From contig JAPWDM010000008.1 of NCBI GenBank assembly GCA_035578155.1, positions 2,118,001 through 2,182,000 of the forward strand: DNA of 64,000 bases. Reading direction: 5' to 3'. This stretch comes from Brachynemurus nebulosus (taxonomy: Eukaryota > Arthropoda > Insecta > Neuroptera > Myrmeleontidae). Both the position numbers and the translations under genes were made by a program. Shown piece after piece: positions 45,809 through 56,894 of the stretch (positions are counted from its first letter, which is position 1; every line of letters begins with the position of its first letter). Under the pieces are notes generated by a model, which was given only the letters and a program-made list of their open reading frames with translations, was not told the DNA's origin and searched no databases.

Positions 45809-47104
45809 GCTGTAACAGACCAACAAATAACTACAAGCAACTTTACTTGACACCATCTTGATAACATCTTGGTGTTATTACAATGAGTTAGTTTTCGCGC
45901 GAAATTTTCATTTTAAAATTGTAGTTACGTATTTGATCTTTTTTTACAGAATTTATTCAAAATAAAAAAGCTCATATAATTTATACACAAAAACTTAGTT
46001 TATACACAAAAACAAAGCTTTTAGGATAGTTTTTTTTTTTTTTCAATTTCAGTCAAGTACCCTATTTTATTATGGCAGGGTGCGAAGTATATGGTGGGGA
46101 TAATTAAATCGATTGCAGCGTGAGTAGTGGAGAAAACAGGCAATAATACATTCTCATATGTGTTTATAGTGTAATAAAAATATTAAATAAAAATATTTAC
46201 ATTGATCCACTTTGATTATAAACGCAATTGCCACTAATATGTCGTTCCTTATTTATCTGTCAACAGTATTAACGTCTACACGTCCATCCATAAATACAGA
46301 ATTACAAATATTTCAGGTATTTTAACTCACATGCAATGATGTTTCACAAGGAGTTATTGATGTTTGTCTTATAATTATGACTGTACATTCAACTAAATGA
46401 CTTATGCCAGCATTTCTTAATTTTCGCATTTCCCTGAGTATTTTTTACCTCAAATTGTTCAAATTTATTTATAAAAAAAATAACTGTAAATAGGAAATAT
46501 TTGTATTCAGATTTTACGGTTTTTTTGAATATATTTTTATTTCCACGGTTACCATTATTTATATTCGTTAATGAGCATGAAAAAATATATATTATAGATG
46601 TCGTTGCCATCACGCACCCAGCGAATTTCAGCATAGTAGTCTTCAAAAAAAATGTAAATACAAAGTTCTGTTTTTAAAATTGCAATTTAGAGCCACTGGG
46701 CAGTGTCAATAATTATTTTAAAAAATTTAAAAAGACAAAATGTCAAACAGTTCATCAGCCTTACAAAAATAACGAATTTTTGAATCACAAATACTATTAG
46801 ATCCATATAATCAATTTCCGTGTCACTTATTTTTAAAACATCATATCGTTTAAGACGACGATAATGTTTCGACGATAGGGATTGATTACTTTTTTTGAGA
46901 AGGTGAGCCTCCTTTGTGTCTTAAAGTAACGTTTGGTACCGTTCGTTACTAATGAAAAAACTGTGATCGGTATTTATCTTTATAAAGTCATCCAATTCAT
47001 TATAAAATACATCCTTTATATTAGCCATAATTAGAGTACTGATGTTTACATTTGGAAATAACAATCAACAATGAATACAAATTCAACGGTATTTGATTGC
47101 AATG
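45809..47104. other. Interior of the 8.5-kb element, no gene seen
   Basis: AT-rich with no domain-bearing frame on either strand. Short frames (for example near 46389-46646) have ordinary AT-rich composition and no recognisable motif. Confidence 0.4.
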
Positions 47105-47390
47105 CGCCAACTGACAAATAACAACCTGCCCGTTGTATCACAATTGCATCAGCTAACGATCTAGAACGCGTTGTGGCTTTTTTAAATGACCACGTTGCGT
47201 TGTGGTTAAATCTTATAAAAGCCACGACGCGAATTTCGCGTTGTGGTCTTTTTGAGTTAGCCACAACGCGTTGTGGCTGTTTTTATAAGTGCCACAACAC
47301 GAATTTCGCGTTGTGGCTGATGTTAAATAACCACAACGCGTTGTGGTCGATTTTTTCGCTCAATGAGCGATTTCGATCTTTGAGCGTAAC

Positions 47391-47579
47391 ATATACATAT
47401 CACAGGCCCAAATACAGTTTTCCTAGGATAAAACCGAATGACACAAATGAATGTAAAAAATGTCAAATTAAACAAATTTTTTGAAGCTGGACTTGAACTA
47501 CTATTTTTATTACTATATTATTATTACATATTTATAATAATTATTAATTATTTTTTTAAAACATAAATTTATTTGATAT
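47391..47579. repeat. Segment duplicated at 61085-61210 and 61840-61910
   Basis: cacaggcccaaatacagttt, then ttcctaggataaaaccg, then ctggacttgaactactattt are shared with about 61090-61210; the continuation (tattattacatatttata) is shared with about 61845-61905. In both places the sequence leads to the tail of a reverse-strand zinc-finger gene, so this marks a gene-scale duplication. Confidence 0.7.
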
Positions 47580-47588
47580 GTCTGTACA

Positions 47589-49031
47589 GGGCGATTACAC
47601 TTTCGTCAATTTTAATCTCCTCAATAAAGTAATAAACCTTTTTTCGTTCATTGGGTTACATTTTATGGATACACTTTCGTCAGGTCAATAAATGTTTTAT
47701 TACTGAAAATACCCAGTTTTATTAAAATTATTTCAAAATAAGAAATAACGAGAGCAAAATCGGTCTAACTGCAAATTACTCATATCGAGATAACGACAGT
47801 TAAAGATATGCAAAAAAATATTTCTGTTTTTCCACCAAAGTCTTAATAAGATTATGGACGTTTACTTATGTATTATATTTTGAATACAATGTCAAATGCA
47901 CGTATGGGTAAAATTCGAAGGTCTAGCATCTTTTTACTAATTTTTTTGTCGCTTAGGCCATTTTTACACTCGTGGTTAATAAGAAATTAGTAAAAATATA
48001 TTAGTTAGGTCATATTATTTTCAAAGATTTTCTGCTTTAAATTGGGGAAAAAAATGTACTGTTGGAAAAAATGTATATTTTTATCCAACATAAGGAATAA
48101 AATTTTAAAATTATATAAACAGAATAAAAAAGCGTTTGAATAATAAAAAAAATTAAGTTTATAGATTCAGTCATCATCAGTTTTGTTACTTTCGTCTACA
48201 ATATCATTTGTATTTGTGAAAATTTAAACACCTGATGCATGAATATGGCAAACTTATAAGATTTTGATTTCGGAACCAAAAAATTGTATAATTTTATAAT
48301 ATTCATAATTTAAAATTAAAGTTCGAAAATCCCTGAAAATGTTTGCAGAAAAAATTATAATTTCTTGTTAAGTAGGTACTGTAGTAAGTTTGAAAAAGCA
48401 GGATTTTAGATAAACACAATCTAGATAACTAGTCGTTCCACTGTATTGTTGTTCCACTGTAACAGTTGTTCCACTGTCTAAACGTCCTATGAAAGATGAC
48501 TTAGGCAACAAAAACTTGACTTTCGGAAAATATTGACAACTATCGATAGTTTTACGACTGACTATCGATAATTATAAATAGTTTCAATTATCGAGAGTCT
48601 CTCGCCACTACTGCAGTTTAAGAAAATTACAATATTGTTAATGTGAAAAAATGACCTAGCCCGCCTGTCATAGGCGGGCTCTCAAATAAAATAAAAAGTG
48701 TATGATGCAAGAAAAAGTTTACATGCTGCCATCTCTAGATTCATATTAAAAACACATCTAGACAGTTTTTATTTCAATAATTAGACCTTCATGTATGCTT
48801 AGGCCCAATATCTCAATTTTATAAAATTTGTTAGTTAGGTCGTTCTTGTTCTCAACGCCTCATATAATACCAAAACATACTTGATTTTTATTTAATTATA
48901 CCTAAACATCTGTTTTGACGAAAGTGTATATCATAAAAAAAATTTCTCTGACGAAACTGCAACTTTATCAGGTAAAATTTTCGGGTGCAATAAATTTTAT
49001 TATGGTTCCGCTGACGAAAGTGTATGTGCCC
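47589..49031. mobile_element. 1.44-kb inverted-repeat element, 9-bp target duplication, 28 bp from a gene
   Basis: Ends GGGCGATTACACTTTCGTCA and (inverted) GGGCACATACACTTTCGTCA. Perfect duplication GTCTGTACA at 47580-47588 and 49032-49040. The paralogous region at about 61905-61920 is uninterrupted. Extra copies of cactttcgtca lie just inside each end. A GC-rich hairpin gcccgcctgtcataggcggg is at 48659-48678. No transposase. Confidence 0.92.
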
Positions 49032-49059
49032 GTCTGTACAAAGTTCAAATTGTGTGAAT

Positions 49060-50826
49060 TTACAATTGTTTTTTTGTTGTATGTGTTCTTTCATGTTTTT
49101 TCAAACTGTTGGAGTGAGAAAATGTTTTAAAACATGTCTTACATTTGAATGGTTTTTCTCCTGTATGTCTTATTTGATGTAATTTCAAATTATTTGACTG
49201 AGAAAATATTTTAAAACATACATTACATTTGAATGGTTTTTCTCCTGTATGTATTCTCTGATGTACCCGTAAAGCTGATGGATCAGAAAATGTTTTAAAG
49301 CATGTATCACATTTGAATGGTTTTTCTCCTGTATGTCTTATTTGATGTAATTTCAAATTATTTGACTGAGAAAATGTTTTAAAACATACATTACATTTGA
49401 ATGGTTTTTCTCCTGTATGTGTTCTCTGATGTACCCGTAAAGCTGATGAATCAGAAAATGTTTTACTACATATATCACATTTGAATGATTTCTCTCCTGT
49501 ATGTATTTTAACATGTTTCCGTAAAGCAGATGGATCAGAAAATGTTTTAAAACATATATCACATTTGAATGGTTTTTCTCCTGTATGTGTTCGTTCATGT
49601 GTTTTTAAATTTCCCAACATAGAAAATGTTTTAAAACACGTATTACACTTGAATGGTTTCTCTCCTGTATGTGTTATTTTATGTGCTTTCAAAGGGCCTG
49701 ACTGTGAAAATGTTTTAAAACATACATCACATTTGAATGGTTTCTCTCCCGTATGTAATCTTTCATGTTTCTTTAAACTGCTTGACTGTGAAAATGTTTT
49801 AAAACATGTATCACATTTGAATGGTTTGTCGCCTGTATGTGTTCTTTTATGATTACTCAAATTGCCTGACGTAGAAAATGTTTTAAAACATGTATCACAT
49901 TTGAATGGTTTCTCGCCTGTATGTGTTCTTTCATGTGTTTTTAAATTTCCCAACATAGAAAATGTTTTAAAACACGTATTACACTTGAATAGTTTCTCTC
50001 CTGTATGTGTTATTTTATGTGCTTTCAAAGGGCCTGACTGTGAAAATGTTTTAAAACATACATTACATTTGAATGGTTTTTCTCCTGTATGTGTTCTCTG
50101 ATGTACCCGTAAAGCTGATGAATCAGAAAATGTTTTACTACATATATCACATTTGAATGATTTCTCTCCTGTATGTATTTTAACATGTTTCCGTAAAGCA
50201 GATGGATCAGAAAATGTTTTAAAACATATATCACATTTGAATGGTTTTTCTCCTGTATGTGTTCGTTCATGTGTTTTTAAATTTCCCAACACAGAAAATG
50301 TTTTAAAACACGTATTACACTTGAATGGTTTCTCTCCCGTATGTAATCTTTCATGTTTCTTTAAACTGCTTGACTGTGAAAATGTTTTAAAACACACATT
50401 ACATTTGAATCGTCTCTCATCACTATGTACTTTTTCATATTTTTCCACACGGCTGGACGTGTATGGTTCTTCACTGGTCTGACTTTTTTCATAATTCTTT
50501 AAACAACCATGCTCGGTTTCACTGTCGGTATTTGTTAATTTTTCACAACTTTCACCTGATAAATTGCTATTTTCTGCCAATATATCCTCTTCATCATCTT
50601 CTAACTTAATTTCGGTATGTAAACTTTTTAAATTTAATAAATTATCATAATTGCTTTCTTCCAGTTCCAATTTTATTTCGTTTCCATAACATGAAGACGC
50701 AGGTACTTCCGTTTTTATTATATTTGAAAATAAGCTGTCTTCATTTTGTAAATTTTCCTCCTCTTTTATTTTAGTAGTAAATGCATTAGCCATTGATGTA
50801 CACGCGTTATGAACGTTATTTTCCAT
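49060..50826 (-). CDS. C2H2 zinc-finger protein, 16 fingers, complete, longest copy
   Basis: Predicted nuclear zinc-finger protein of 588 residues, single exon, from MENNVH (ATG complement at 50824-50826). All four lysine motifs are present (IKEE, IKTE, IKLE, IKLE). The vestigial finger region (SSRVEKYEK) precedes 16 canonical fingers from about residue 142 to 582, then TTKKQL. A run of fingers (LGNL, DPSAL, DSSAL types) recurs after 672 bases, eight finger lengths, and a two-finger unit (SQSNNLKLHQIRH) recurs near the end, so the array grew by block duplication. The transposon at 47589-49031 begins 28 bases after the stop, and the first downstream AATAAA on this strand (48996-49001 complement) lies within it. 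Confidence 0.93.
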   Translation of the reverse strand: MENNVHNACTSMANAFTTKIKEEENLQNEDSLFSNIIKTEVPASSCYGNEIKLELEESNYDNLLNLKSLHTEIKLEDDEEDILAENSNLSGESCEKLTNTDSETEHGCLKNYEKSQTSEEPYTSSRVEKYEKVHSDERRFKCNVCFKTFSQSSSLKKHERLHTGEKPFKCNTCFKTFSVLGNLKTHERTHTGEKPFKCDICFKTFSDPSALRKHVKIHTGEKSFKCDICSKTFSDSSALRVHQRTHTGEKPFKCNVCFKTFSQSGPLKAHKITHTGEKLFKCNTCFKTFSMLGNLKTHERTHTGEKPFKCDTCFKTFSTSGNLSNHKRTHTGDKPFKCDTCFKTFSQSSSLKKHERLHTGEKPFKCDVCFKTFSQSGPLKAHKITHTGEKPFKCNTCFKTFSMLGNLKTHERTHTGEKPFKCDICFKTFSDPSALRKHVKIHTGEKSFKCDICSKTFSDSSALRVHQRTHTGEKPFKCNVCFKTFSQSNNLKLHQIRHTGEKPFKCDTCFKTFSDPSALRVHQRIHTGEKPFKCNVCFKIFSQSNNLKLHQIRHTGEKPFKCKTCFKTFSHSNSLKKHERTHTTKKQL

Positions 50827-50992
50827 TTTCTTTTCAGCGAATTTAATTCTATCAAGGTTTTGACCGTTTTGACAAATATCGAGTCTGATCCACAGAAAAA
50901 AAATACATTAGACACGCTACAGACACGCTAGACACTAAAGAAGACTGAACGTGCTGAACGTGTTCCATTAGCAAAACACAAACGACACTATG
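50827..50992 (-). promoter_or_regulatory. 5' flank of the reverse-strand gene
   Basis: The first 70 bases upstream hold the family words (complement of ttttgaccgttttgacaa and cgagtctgat) but the longer upstream block is absent. It is replaced by repeats including gacacgcta twice and then a MITE at 50993. Confidence 0.5.
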
Positions 50993-51297
50993 CTGGCGTT
51001 CCAAACGAAAATTTTGTTAGCCTAACGTTAGCCAACGGAACTTTCACCGTTACAAACCAGAGGGTACGCATTCAAAAAATTAATATACATTATATATTAA
51101 ACAACAATTTTTAACATGGTGACTGATTATTTTTATTCCATAATTTTTAAATGTGGCTGTACTTCAGAAATTAAGTATTTATACCGTGAAAAAATATTTA
51201 ACGTGCATTAATTTTTGAATCAGAGCCCTCTAGTTTGTAATGGTGAAAGCTCCGTTAGCTAACGTTAGGCTAACAAAATTTTCGTCTGGAACGCCAG
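50993..51297. mobile_element. 305-bp MITE, copy 2
   Basis: Same family as 39644-39947, with ends CTGGCGTTCC and arms of about 75 bases. It sits about 170 bases upstream of the gene start at 50826, inside another repeat whose unbroken form is seen at about 63697 (gacactgtgt). Confidence 0.82.
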
Positions 51298-53067
51298 TAC
51301 TGTGTTACACTGTGTCTACTTTTTTCACTAATGGAACATCAACTTTTATTGTGTATACCACTTGTTTTTTTGAATTTCCGCGTGCTTATGTTGTAGCAAT
51401 TTAAAAGAATTGTTGAAAGAGCATTGTAAAAACGTTGTAAAATGATGTTTTTTTAAATTATATTTCAAAAACGGCGTGGTCAGTAACTTTTATTTCTTAT
51501 TATATATGGTTTGTAATTTTGTATTAAATAACATAAAATTTTTATTATTAAATTCCTTTGACACGTTTTCATTTTATTCAAAAAAACAAAAAAAAATAGT
51601 TTTCCAATAAGAGCCCGTGTTAAAATTACAAAATTTTCAAATCGTTTTTCTCAAAATTGGGGTGGTTAATTTTTTTTTTTGGTAAGGGCTCGTATTATTG
51701 GTATTGGATTAAATAAATATCTAGAGAAGTTTCGTTAAATTCCTTTGAAAAAATCGTTTTATCGACCACTACGTTAATATTGTTTTAAAAATCTTATTTT
51801 ATATTCCATTGATCACACCTGCATACTACTGCTTGATATAAAATACACAGAGAGAGAGCCACGTTTTTTTATGTACCATATCAAGGTTTGTTGGTACACC
51901 TTGGTACAGCTCAACCAGCCTAAGGTTGCCGGTCAGATGCGCAGATGAAGGAGTGCGACAACAAATTATGAAAAAGAATGAAAGATAAAACATATATACA
52001 TAAAAGTATAATCCGCAACAAAAATAAAAGATAACTTATTGATTTTAACTATGATAATTTCAAGTGATAATTTACTGAAAATTATTATCATTTTGGTCAC
52101 ATATCAGATTAAAATGTTTTTGTTGTAATAACGAAAAAATTGTATGTCATTCATTGTATTACCATCCACAATGCAAAAAAATTCCTAATTTATGTGAATT
52201 ACTCTTATAAATTTTTATTAATGTAGTCATTATATAAAAATTCATTGTCAAGTGATCTAAAATGAACAGCGCCATTTTTGAATTGAAGAGTAGCCATGGT
52301 AGCCATATTTAAAGAGTGTTCCATTTAGAAAAAACAGACAACACCGTGCATGTTTTTTTTTTTCTCACAAAAAACTAATTTTTTTATATTTTTTTGTAAA
52401 ACTAGCTTTTTAGCTATTTTTCTTGACTGATTTGCAAGTAAAACAAGTAAAAAAGTAGATAAAAATTGTCTGACACGTTTAATTTTCGTTAAAAAATATT
52501 AAAATTTAATATATTAAGCATTGCGTTTAGTAAGTAAATAACCCATTTTCCCTTTTTTTTAAATTTGGGTAAAAGGAAATACTAGAAAGGAAAACAAACA
52601 ATTTAATTAAATTATCATATTTATTTATTACTAAGTAATATAATTTCTAAGAGGAAAAGTAAAATCATATTAACATAACCTAAATTTCCTATTAATAAAA
52701 AATTAAGTTTTTAATATTTTTTAATGAAAATTAAATATGTGCATACAATTTTATCATCATTTTTATTTTTTTTAATACTAAATCAATCAAAAAATAAATA
52801 AATAAATAAATAAATAAAAAATTTGACAGCTTTATTTATAGGTTGGCACCAATTTAAATAGCATATTTAATATTACAATATAGAAATTAAATAAGTACGT
52901 AACAAAAACTTACCTCATTCTTTACTTTACTTTTAAATTCCATTTTAAAATGATATTTAGTTTAAATTTAATTATTCACTTTTTATTTATATAAAAATTA
53001 TGGGTATAAGTTATATTTTATTTTTGTAAGGTACTATACCGATGATTTTACTTTGAAAACAGAATAC
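51298..53067. other. Spacer with an inverted copy of the 11345 repeat
   Basis: 52430-52790 is the inverted relative of 11345-11850. Bases 51300-51360 match the last 60 bases of the window (tgttacactgtg, aatggaacatcaactttta). A short (AAAT) microsatellite lies at 52797-52820. No gene is supported. Confidence 0.55.
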
Positions 53068-53436
53068 CAAGGGGTCAAACTACTGTTTAATAATATGCAT
53101 CCCGACTGTAATCAAAAGTTTACGTCATCAGACTGGGCAGAGAGGTGGAAAGTTGTATACGTATTTAGAGTTTGTGTTGGTATGTGTAGGGTTGTGGATG
53201 TTTGTCTGTGTGATACTCTTTATGTATGCAGCTAAGTGGTCTAAGGTGGGAGTGGGTACATAATCAAGAACAACAGCATGAATGTACCTGCTAACAATGA
53301 ACAGTGAACAAAATAACAATACAAGTATACGCTTGAAGAGTCACGGACTGACTAATGCCTTAAGCTGTGACACGACTCCAAATGACTCCGCGCCAATTAC
53401 ACTTTTTTAATGTTAGTTGGTTTCTAGTGTTCTATG
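53068..53436. mobile_element. hAT-type element family E, copy 4
   Basis: 369 bases, nearly identical to 21204-21571. Ends CAAGGGGTCAAACTACTG and CTAGTGTTCTATG. Perfect duplication CAGAATAC at 53060-53067 and 53437-53444. Confidence 0.93.
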
Positions 53437-53522
53437 CAGAATACGTTTCAAAACACATGGTGTTTGTCTACTGCGCATACAACCTTGACCGGCGAGCTTA
53501 TCTTGATTGAGCTGTACCATAT

Positions 53523-53899
53523 GGCCGGTTGCATACATTCCGGTTGTGACCGGGCCGGTCAACCGGTCGTATTAGCGCACACATGCCGGTTAATTGAATT
53601 CTTAAAAGAATATATCAGTTTTATTTGATAGTTCAGTATTGTTGTATCGACTGCATTATTGTCGATTTCATGAAATAAAATGGACGACGACGTATTAATG
53701 TTTCTGACATATTTTATTTTTTTTATTTGGCGTGTTTCCTCTATTTCTGATTGCCCGGTCCGGGCGTCGCCGGTTGCATTCTGACCGGTAAGAATAAGAA
53801 AAGTGTGCGGCAGTAAATGGAGTTACTATATTATTTTCACCTTCAGGTACCCGGACCGGGCGCCCGCCCCGGTCAAAACCGGAATGTATGCGGCCGGTC
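53523..53899. mobile_element. GC-rich 377-bp inverted-repeat element
   Basis: Inverted ends share GCATACATTCCGGTT, then gaccgg. Much richer in CCGG words than anything around it (gggccggtcaaccggtc on the left, cccggaccgggcgcccg on the right). TAT lies on both sides, a possible three-base target. Non-coding. Confidence 0.75.
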
Positions 53900-53929
53900 T
53901 ATATCGAATCCCCCAAGGGGACAAACTTG

Positions 53930-54345
53930 GTGGTCTATGTCTCTGTTCCACTTGTAATGAGTTTGTGACGTAAAATCTCCCTACTGTATGTGTAGGTACA
54001 CACCGCTTGCAATTGTGTTAGTTTGTTGTTTGCCTTTGTGTGCGTATTTACACACACCACCACAGTACACGTATTATGGGACAGACCAAACTGTCCAATT
54101 CATAGAACACTAGAAGCCAACTAACATAAAAAAAGTGAAATTCGCTTGGAGTCATTTGTAAACCAGTCACAGCTTAAGGCATTAGTTCGTCAGTGGTCGT
54201 CGCAGAACGCACACACCATTGTGTTAACAATCAAACCATTGTTACTTAAATTGGACGGTTCGGTCTGTCCCATAATACGTGTACTGTGATGGTGTGTGTG
54301 AATACGCACACAAAGGCAAACAATAAACTAACACAATTCAATCAT
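53930..54345. repeat. Family E sequence in inverted composite form
   Basis: Begins like a family E element (CAAGGGGACAAACTTGG), runs to about 54104, then an opposite-facing copy (CATAGAACACTAG at 54107) follows. 54010-54104 is the inverted complement of about 54250-54345, giving a large palindrome. It looks like two elements joined head to head or an aberrant transposition product. Confidence 0.65.
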
Positions 54346-54349
54346 GCAA

Positions 54350-55080
54350 GCTGCTATCACAAGAACTATTATCGTGTAAACAGCGTGATAGTCACTATCA
54401 AACTATCATGATAGGACTATTACACTATCAGGCTCGACCTGATAGTTTAGGGACTCTCGTGATAGGGATTGCAACTATCATCGTACTATCATCGTGTAAA
54501 CGGGTTTTAAGTACCTACTATCGCCACTAATGGCGGCCGTGATGCCACCGCGCTGAATTTCAAATTGTTTAACTCCAACAGAACATATTTTATCTTGTTG
54601 ATTGTTGCTATTTAAAATTAACAAAATAGTTTTGACAATAATAAACATTTTAATATTAATAAAAAAATTATTAAATAATGTCGGAGAAGTTTGATATTAT
54701 TGCATTTCTGGAAGAATGTTTACGAAAAAAAAGCTCTTCTGATTATAAAAACAGGGCAAAAAGAGATCATACAGAAGAAATTTTGAAAAATTTTTTTGAA
54801 AACAATATTATCAAGCATAAATTTCCACGTTGTACGCATAATAATAATGCATAAAATACGTAATGTATGGTAATATGTAATGTTTTTCACATTGCTTTTA
54901 GTAGTTTTAAAATTCCGCCACTAGAGGTACACGCATAATATCCATAAAACTATCACCGAACTATCATAAGTGTTATTTACGTGTAAACAGACACTATCAT
55001 TGATAATGACTATCACAATTACTATCATGATAGTACTATCATAAAAATACTACCATCGTGTAAATAAGCTTTAAAGATAG
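54350..55080. mobile_element. Element with iterated ACTATCA/TGATAGT heptamers at both ends
   Basis: About 10 GATAG-type heptamers in both orientations at 54357-54510 and again at 54955-55060. The phrase atcgtgtaaac marks the inner edge of each cluster. The core holds a short reading frame. Termini were not fixed. Clustered heptamers at both ends are the usual layout of transposase-binding sites. Confidence 0.6.
54678..54854 (+). CDS. Short unknown frame inside the GATAG element
   Basis: 58 residues from MSEKFDIIAFLEECLRKK to a stop at 54852-54854, in the centre of the heptamer-flanked element. It is charged and helical-looking with no recognised motif. Its place suggests the first part of a lost transposase or accessory protein. 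It may not be expressed. Confidence 0.3.
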   Translation: MSEKFDIIAFLEECLRKKSSSDYKNRAKRDHTEEILKNFFENNIIKHKFPRCTHNNNA

Positions 55081-55169
55081 GCATTTCTGTAACCTCCCAT
55101 ATCCAAACACCTTGGGTTTCAATATTATAGAGATAGCAGTGTCGTCTCTGTACTCTGTGCACCCGTAGA

Positions 55170-55494
55170 TTGTCTCTTGAGATCCCGTTTTATTACACAG
55201 TAGGAATTACTATTTTTTACAGTATATTTTTTTTTTTACAATTAACTAGTTACTAGATTTTTTTTTCAAAAGCCAGAAATATTTTTAAAAATTTGTGAAC
55301 TGATTACTACAATAAAGTAACCAAGCTCGCGCAAATTTTTAATCATATTAATAAATAAATACTCGTAAAAGAATACAAAAAATTAAATTTGAATTCGTGC
55401 CAATTTATTCCGTTTACACTACTAACTGCCACCAACATAGCTAACGAAAAAACACAACGAAGTAGCCCGCGTTGCCCCCCTTTCTTGCTGACCT
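55170..55494 (+). promoter_or_regulatory. Upstream half of the 5' flank, separated from its gene
   Basis: Matches 22745-23040: cccgttttattacacag, aagccagaaatat, caataaagtaaccaag, then cattccgtttacactact-like words (ttattccgtttacac) and gccaccaacatagc, ending at about gctgaccttcaacgc. The matching proximal half is at 56990-57061; about 1.48 kb of inserted DNA separates them. Confidence 0.7.
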
Positions 55495-55950
55495 TCAACG
55501 CAATGGAGTATTATAAGATGGAGATCAAACTTATATGAGAGGAATTGACAAAATTGGTCAGGAAAATGGTACATATAAGGCTTTCTTTTTTTACCACTCG
55601 CGGCGTTAATAATACTAAAATACTGATATGAATAATATAGCGAATATGTATAGTAACATAAAATGTATAAAACAGAATGTAACTACAGTACTTATTCTCA
55701 AATGGAAACACGTCCAGACTGGAGAAGTGAGTGTTTCCATTTGAGAATCACCAATGTCGGTTGATGATATTTAATAATACGGAAATACATAGAAATTACA
55801 TATGTACGAAATAAACTGTTATTGTTTAAATTACTTATACGGCGAATATCCAATGGTACTGACTCCGATTTTATATAGTGACGTCAGCAAATTATATAAT
55901 ATACAATGTAAATGATGCGACTCAAAATAAAAATGTTAAGTTTATTTTAA

Positions 55951-56400
55951 CACTTTCAGTCCCATGGCTTCGACATCCGAAACCAAACAAAACATCCCCA
56001 GAGGCCGACCGCGATCAATGATTAATTGATTAGTTAGTTACGTATTATGTATGCGATGTTTATCATCATTCATTACACGGATGTGTTCCTACTCACACAA
56101 ATACATACCAACACACACTACTGTTTTGGTTTCTATGTATAAAAAATTTTAAGATAAACAAAAAATACATAAAAAATATAATTTATATTTTTAAATAAAA
56201 TTGATTTGAATGTCAGTGTATATGTCGTATGTACGTATCACGTACGTATGTTTACAGTTTTCACATACATATTGAACTGTGTTGAATCTATTCAGTGTGT
56301 GAATCATTTTATTTTATGTATTTGTTTATATAAAGTTATTTTTTTAAATATTGCCGGCTTCCGGGGAAGTTTACTATGGAAGTGCTTGGGCCTCATAGTG
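55951..56400. mobile_element. TTAA-flanked inverted-repeat transposon, copy 2
   Basis: 450 bases between TTAA at 55947-55950 and 56401-56404, in opposite orientation to 12537-12968. Ends CACTTTCAGTCCC and (inverted) CACTATGAGGCCC. Confidence 0.88.
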
Positions 56401-56568
56401 TTAATAACGACCGAAAAACCCACTTTATAACTGAGTTGAATATTGAAAAAGATTCCAGAAGATTCTATTCAAAAGCTAACAAAGATAATATAGAAACTCG
56501 CGTTTCCATTTGAGAGTGTTCCATTTGAGAATAAGTACTGTACCGCTTTCGTGATCGTGGTATCCGAC

Positions 56569-56894
56569 CATAGAACACTAGAAGCCAACTAATATAAAAA
56601 AAGTGTAATTCGCTCGGAGTCCTTTGACACCAGTCACAGCTTAAGGCATGTAGTCACTTATTGACCGTCGTCGAGTTCGCACTGCATTGTATTAACAATA
56701 AACCCATTGTTACTTGAACACGGTGAACAGCTCTCTCTGGTAATACGTGTGGTGCGATAGTATGCGTGGATACACATACTACTACAAAAAACCAAACTAA
56801 TACACTGCAAACAGTGTGTATGTACACAAACAGAGTACGTCACAAACTCATTACAAGTGGAACAGACACAAAACCAATCTAGTTTGTCCCCTTG
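56569..56894. mobile_element. hAT-type element family E, copy 5
   Basis: 326 bases, ends CATAGAACACTAG and CTAGTTTGTCCCCTTG. Perfect duplication TATCCGAC at 56561-56568 and 56895-56902. Interior like 28647-28950 inverted (ctctctggtaatacgtg). Confidence 0.93.

Larger units (their letters stand above)
38932..47390. mobile_element. 8.46-kb element with palindromic-repeat ends, host to other elements
   Basis: Inverted ends of about 285 bases (38932-39217 and 47105-47390) begin GTTACGCTCAAAG and consist of repeated palindromes of the type CCACAACGCGTTGTGG. The sequences outside them are contiguous in the paralogous region near 61050-61090, which supports one insertion. At least six smaller elements lie inside (39644, 40204, 40255, 42583, 43319, 44725). 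No clear target duplication and no transposase of its own were found, so it may be a composite. Confidence 0.7.

Noticed and set aside
49481..50482. Long frames antisense to the finger arrays, with repeated NGFSPVC words (also at 30697, 31099, 24553, 18855)
   Set aside because: They are the reverse-strand reading of the 84-base finger repeat, which is free of stops by chance in one phase. No independent signal.
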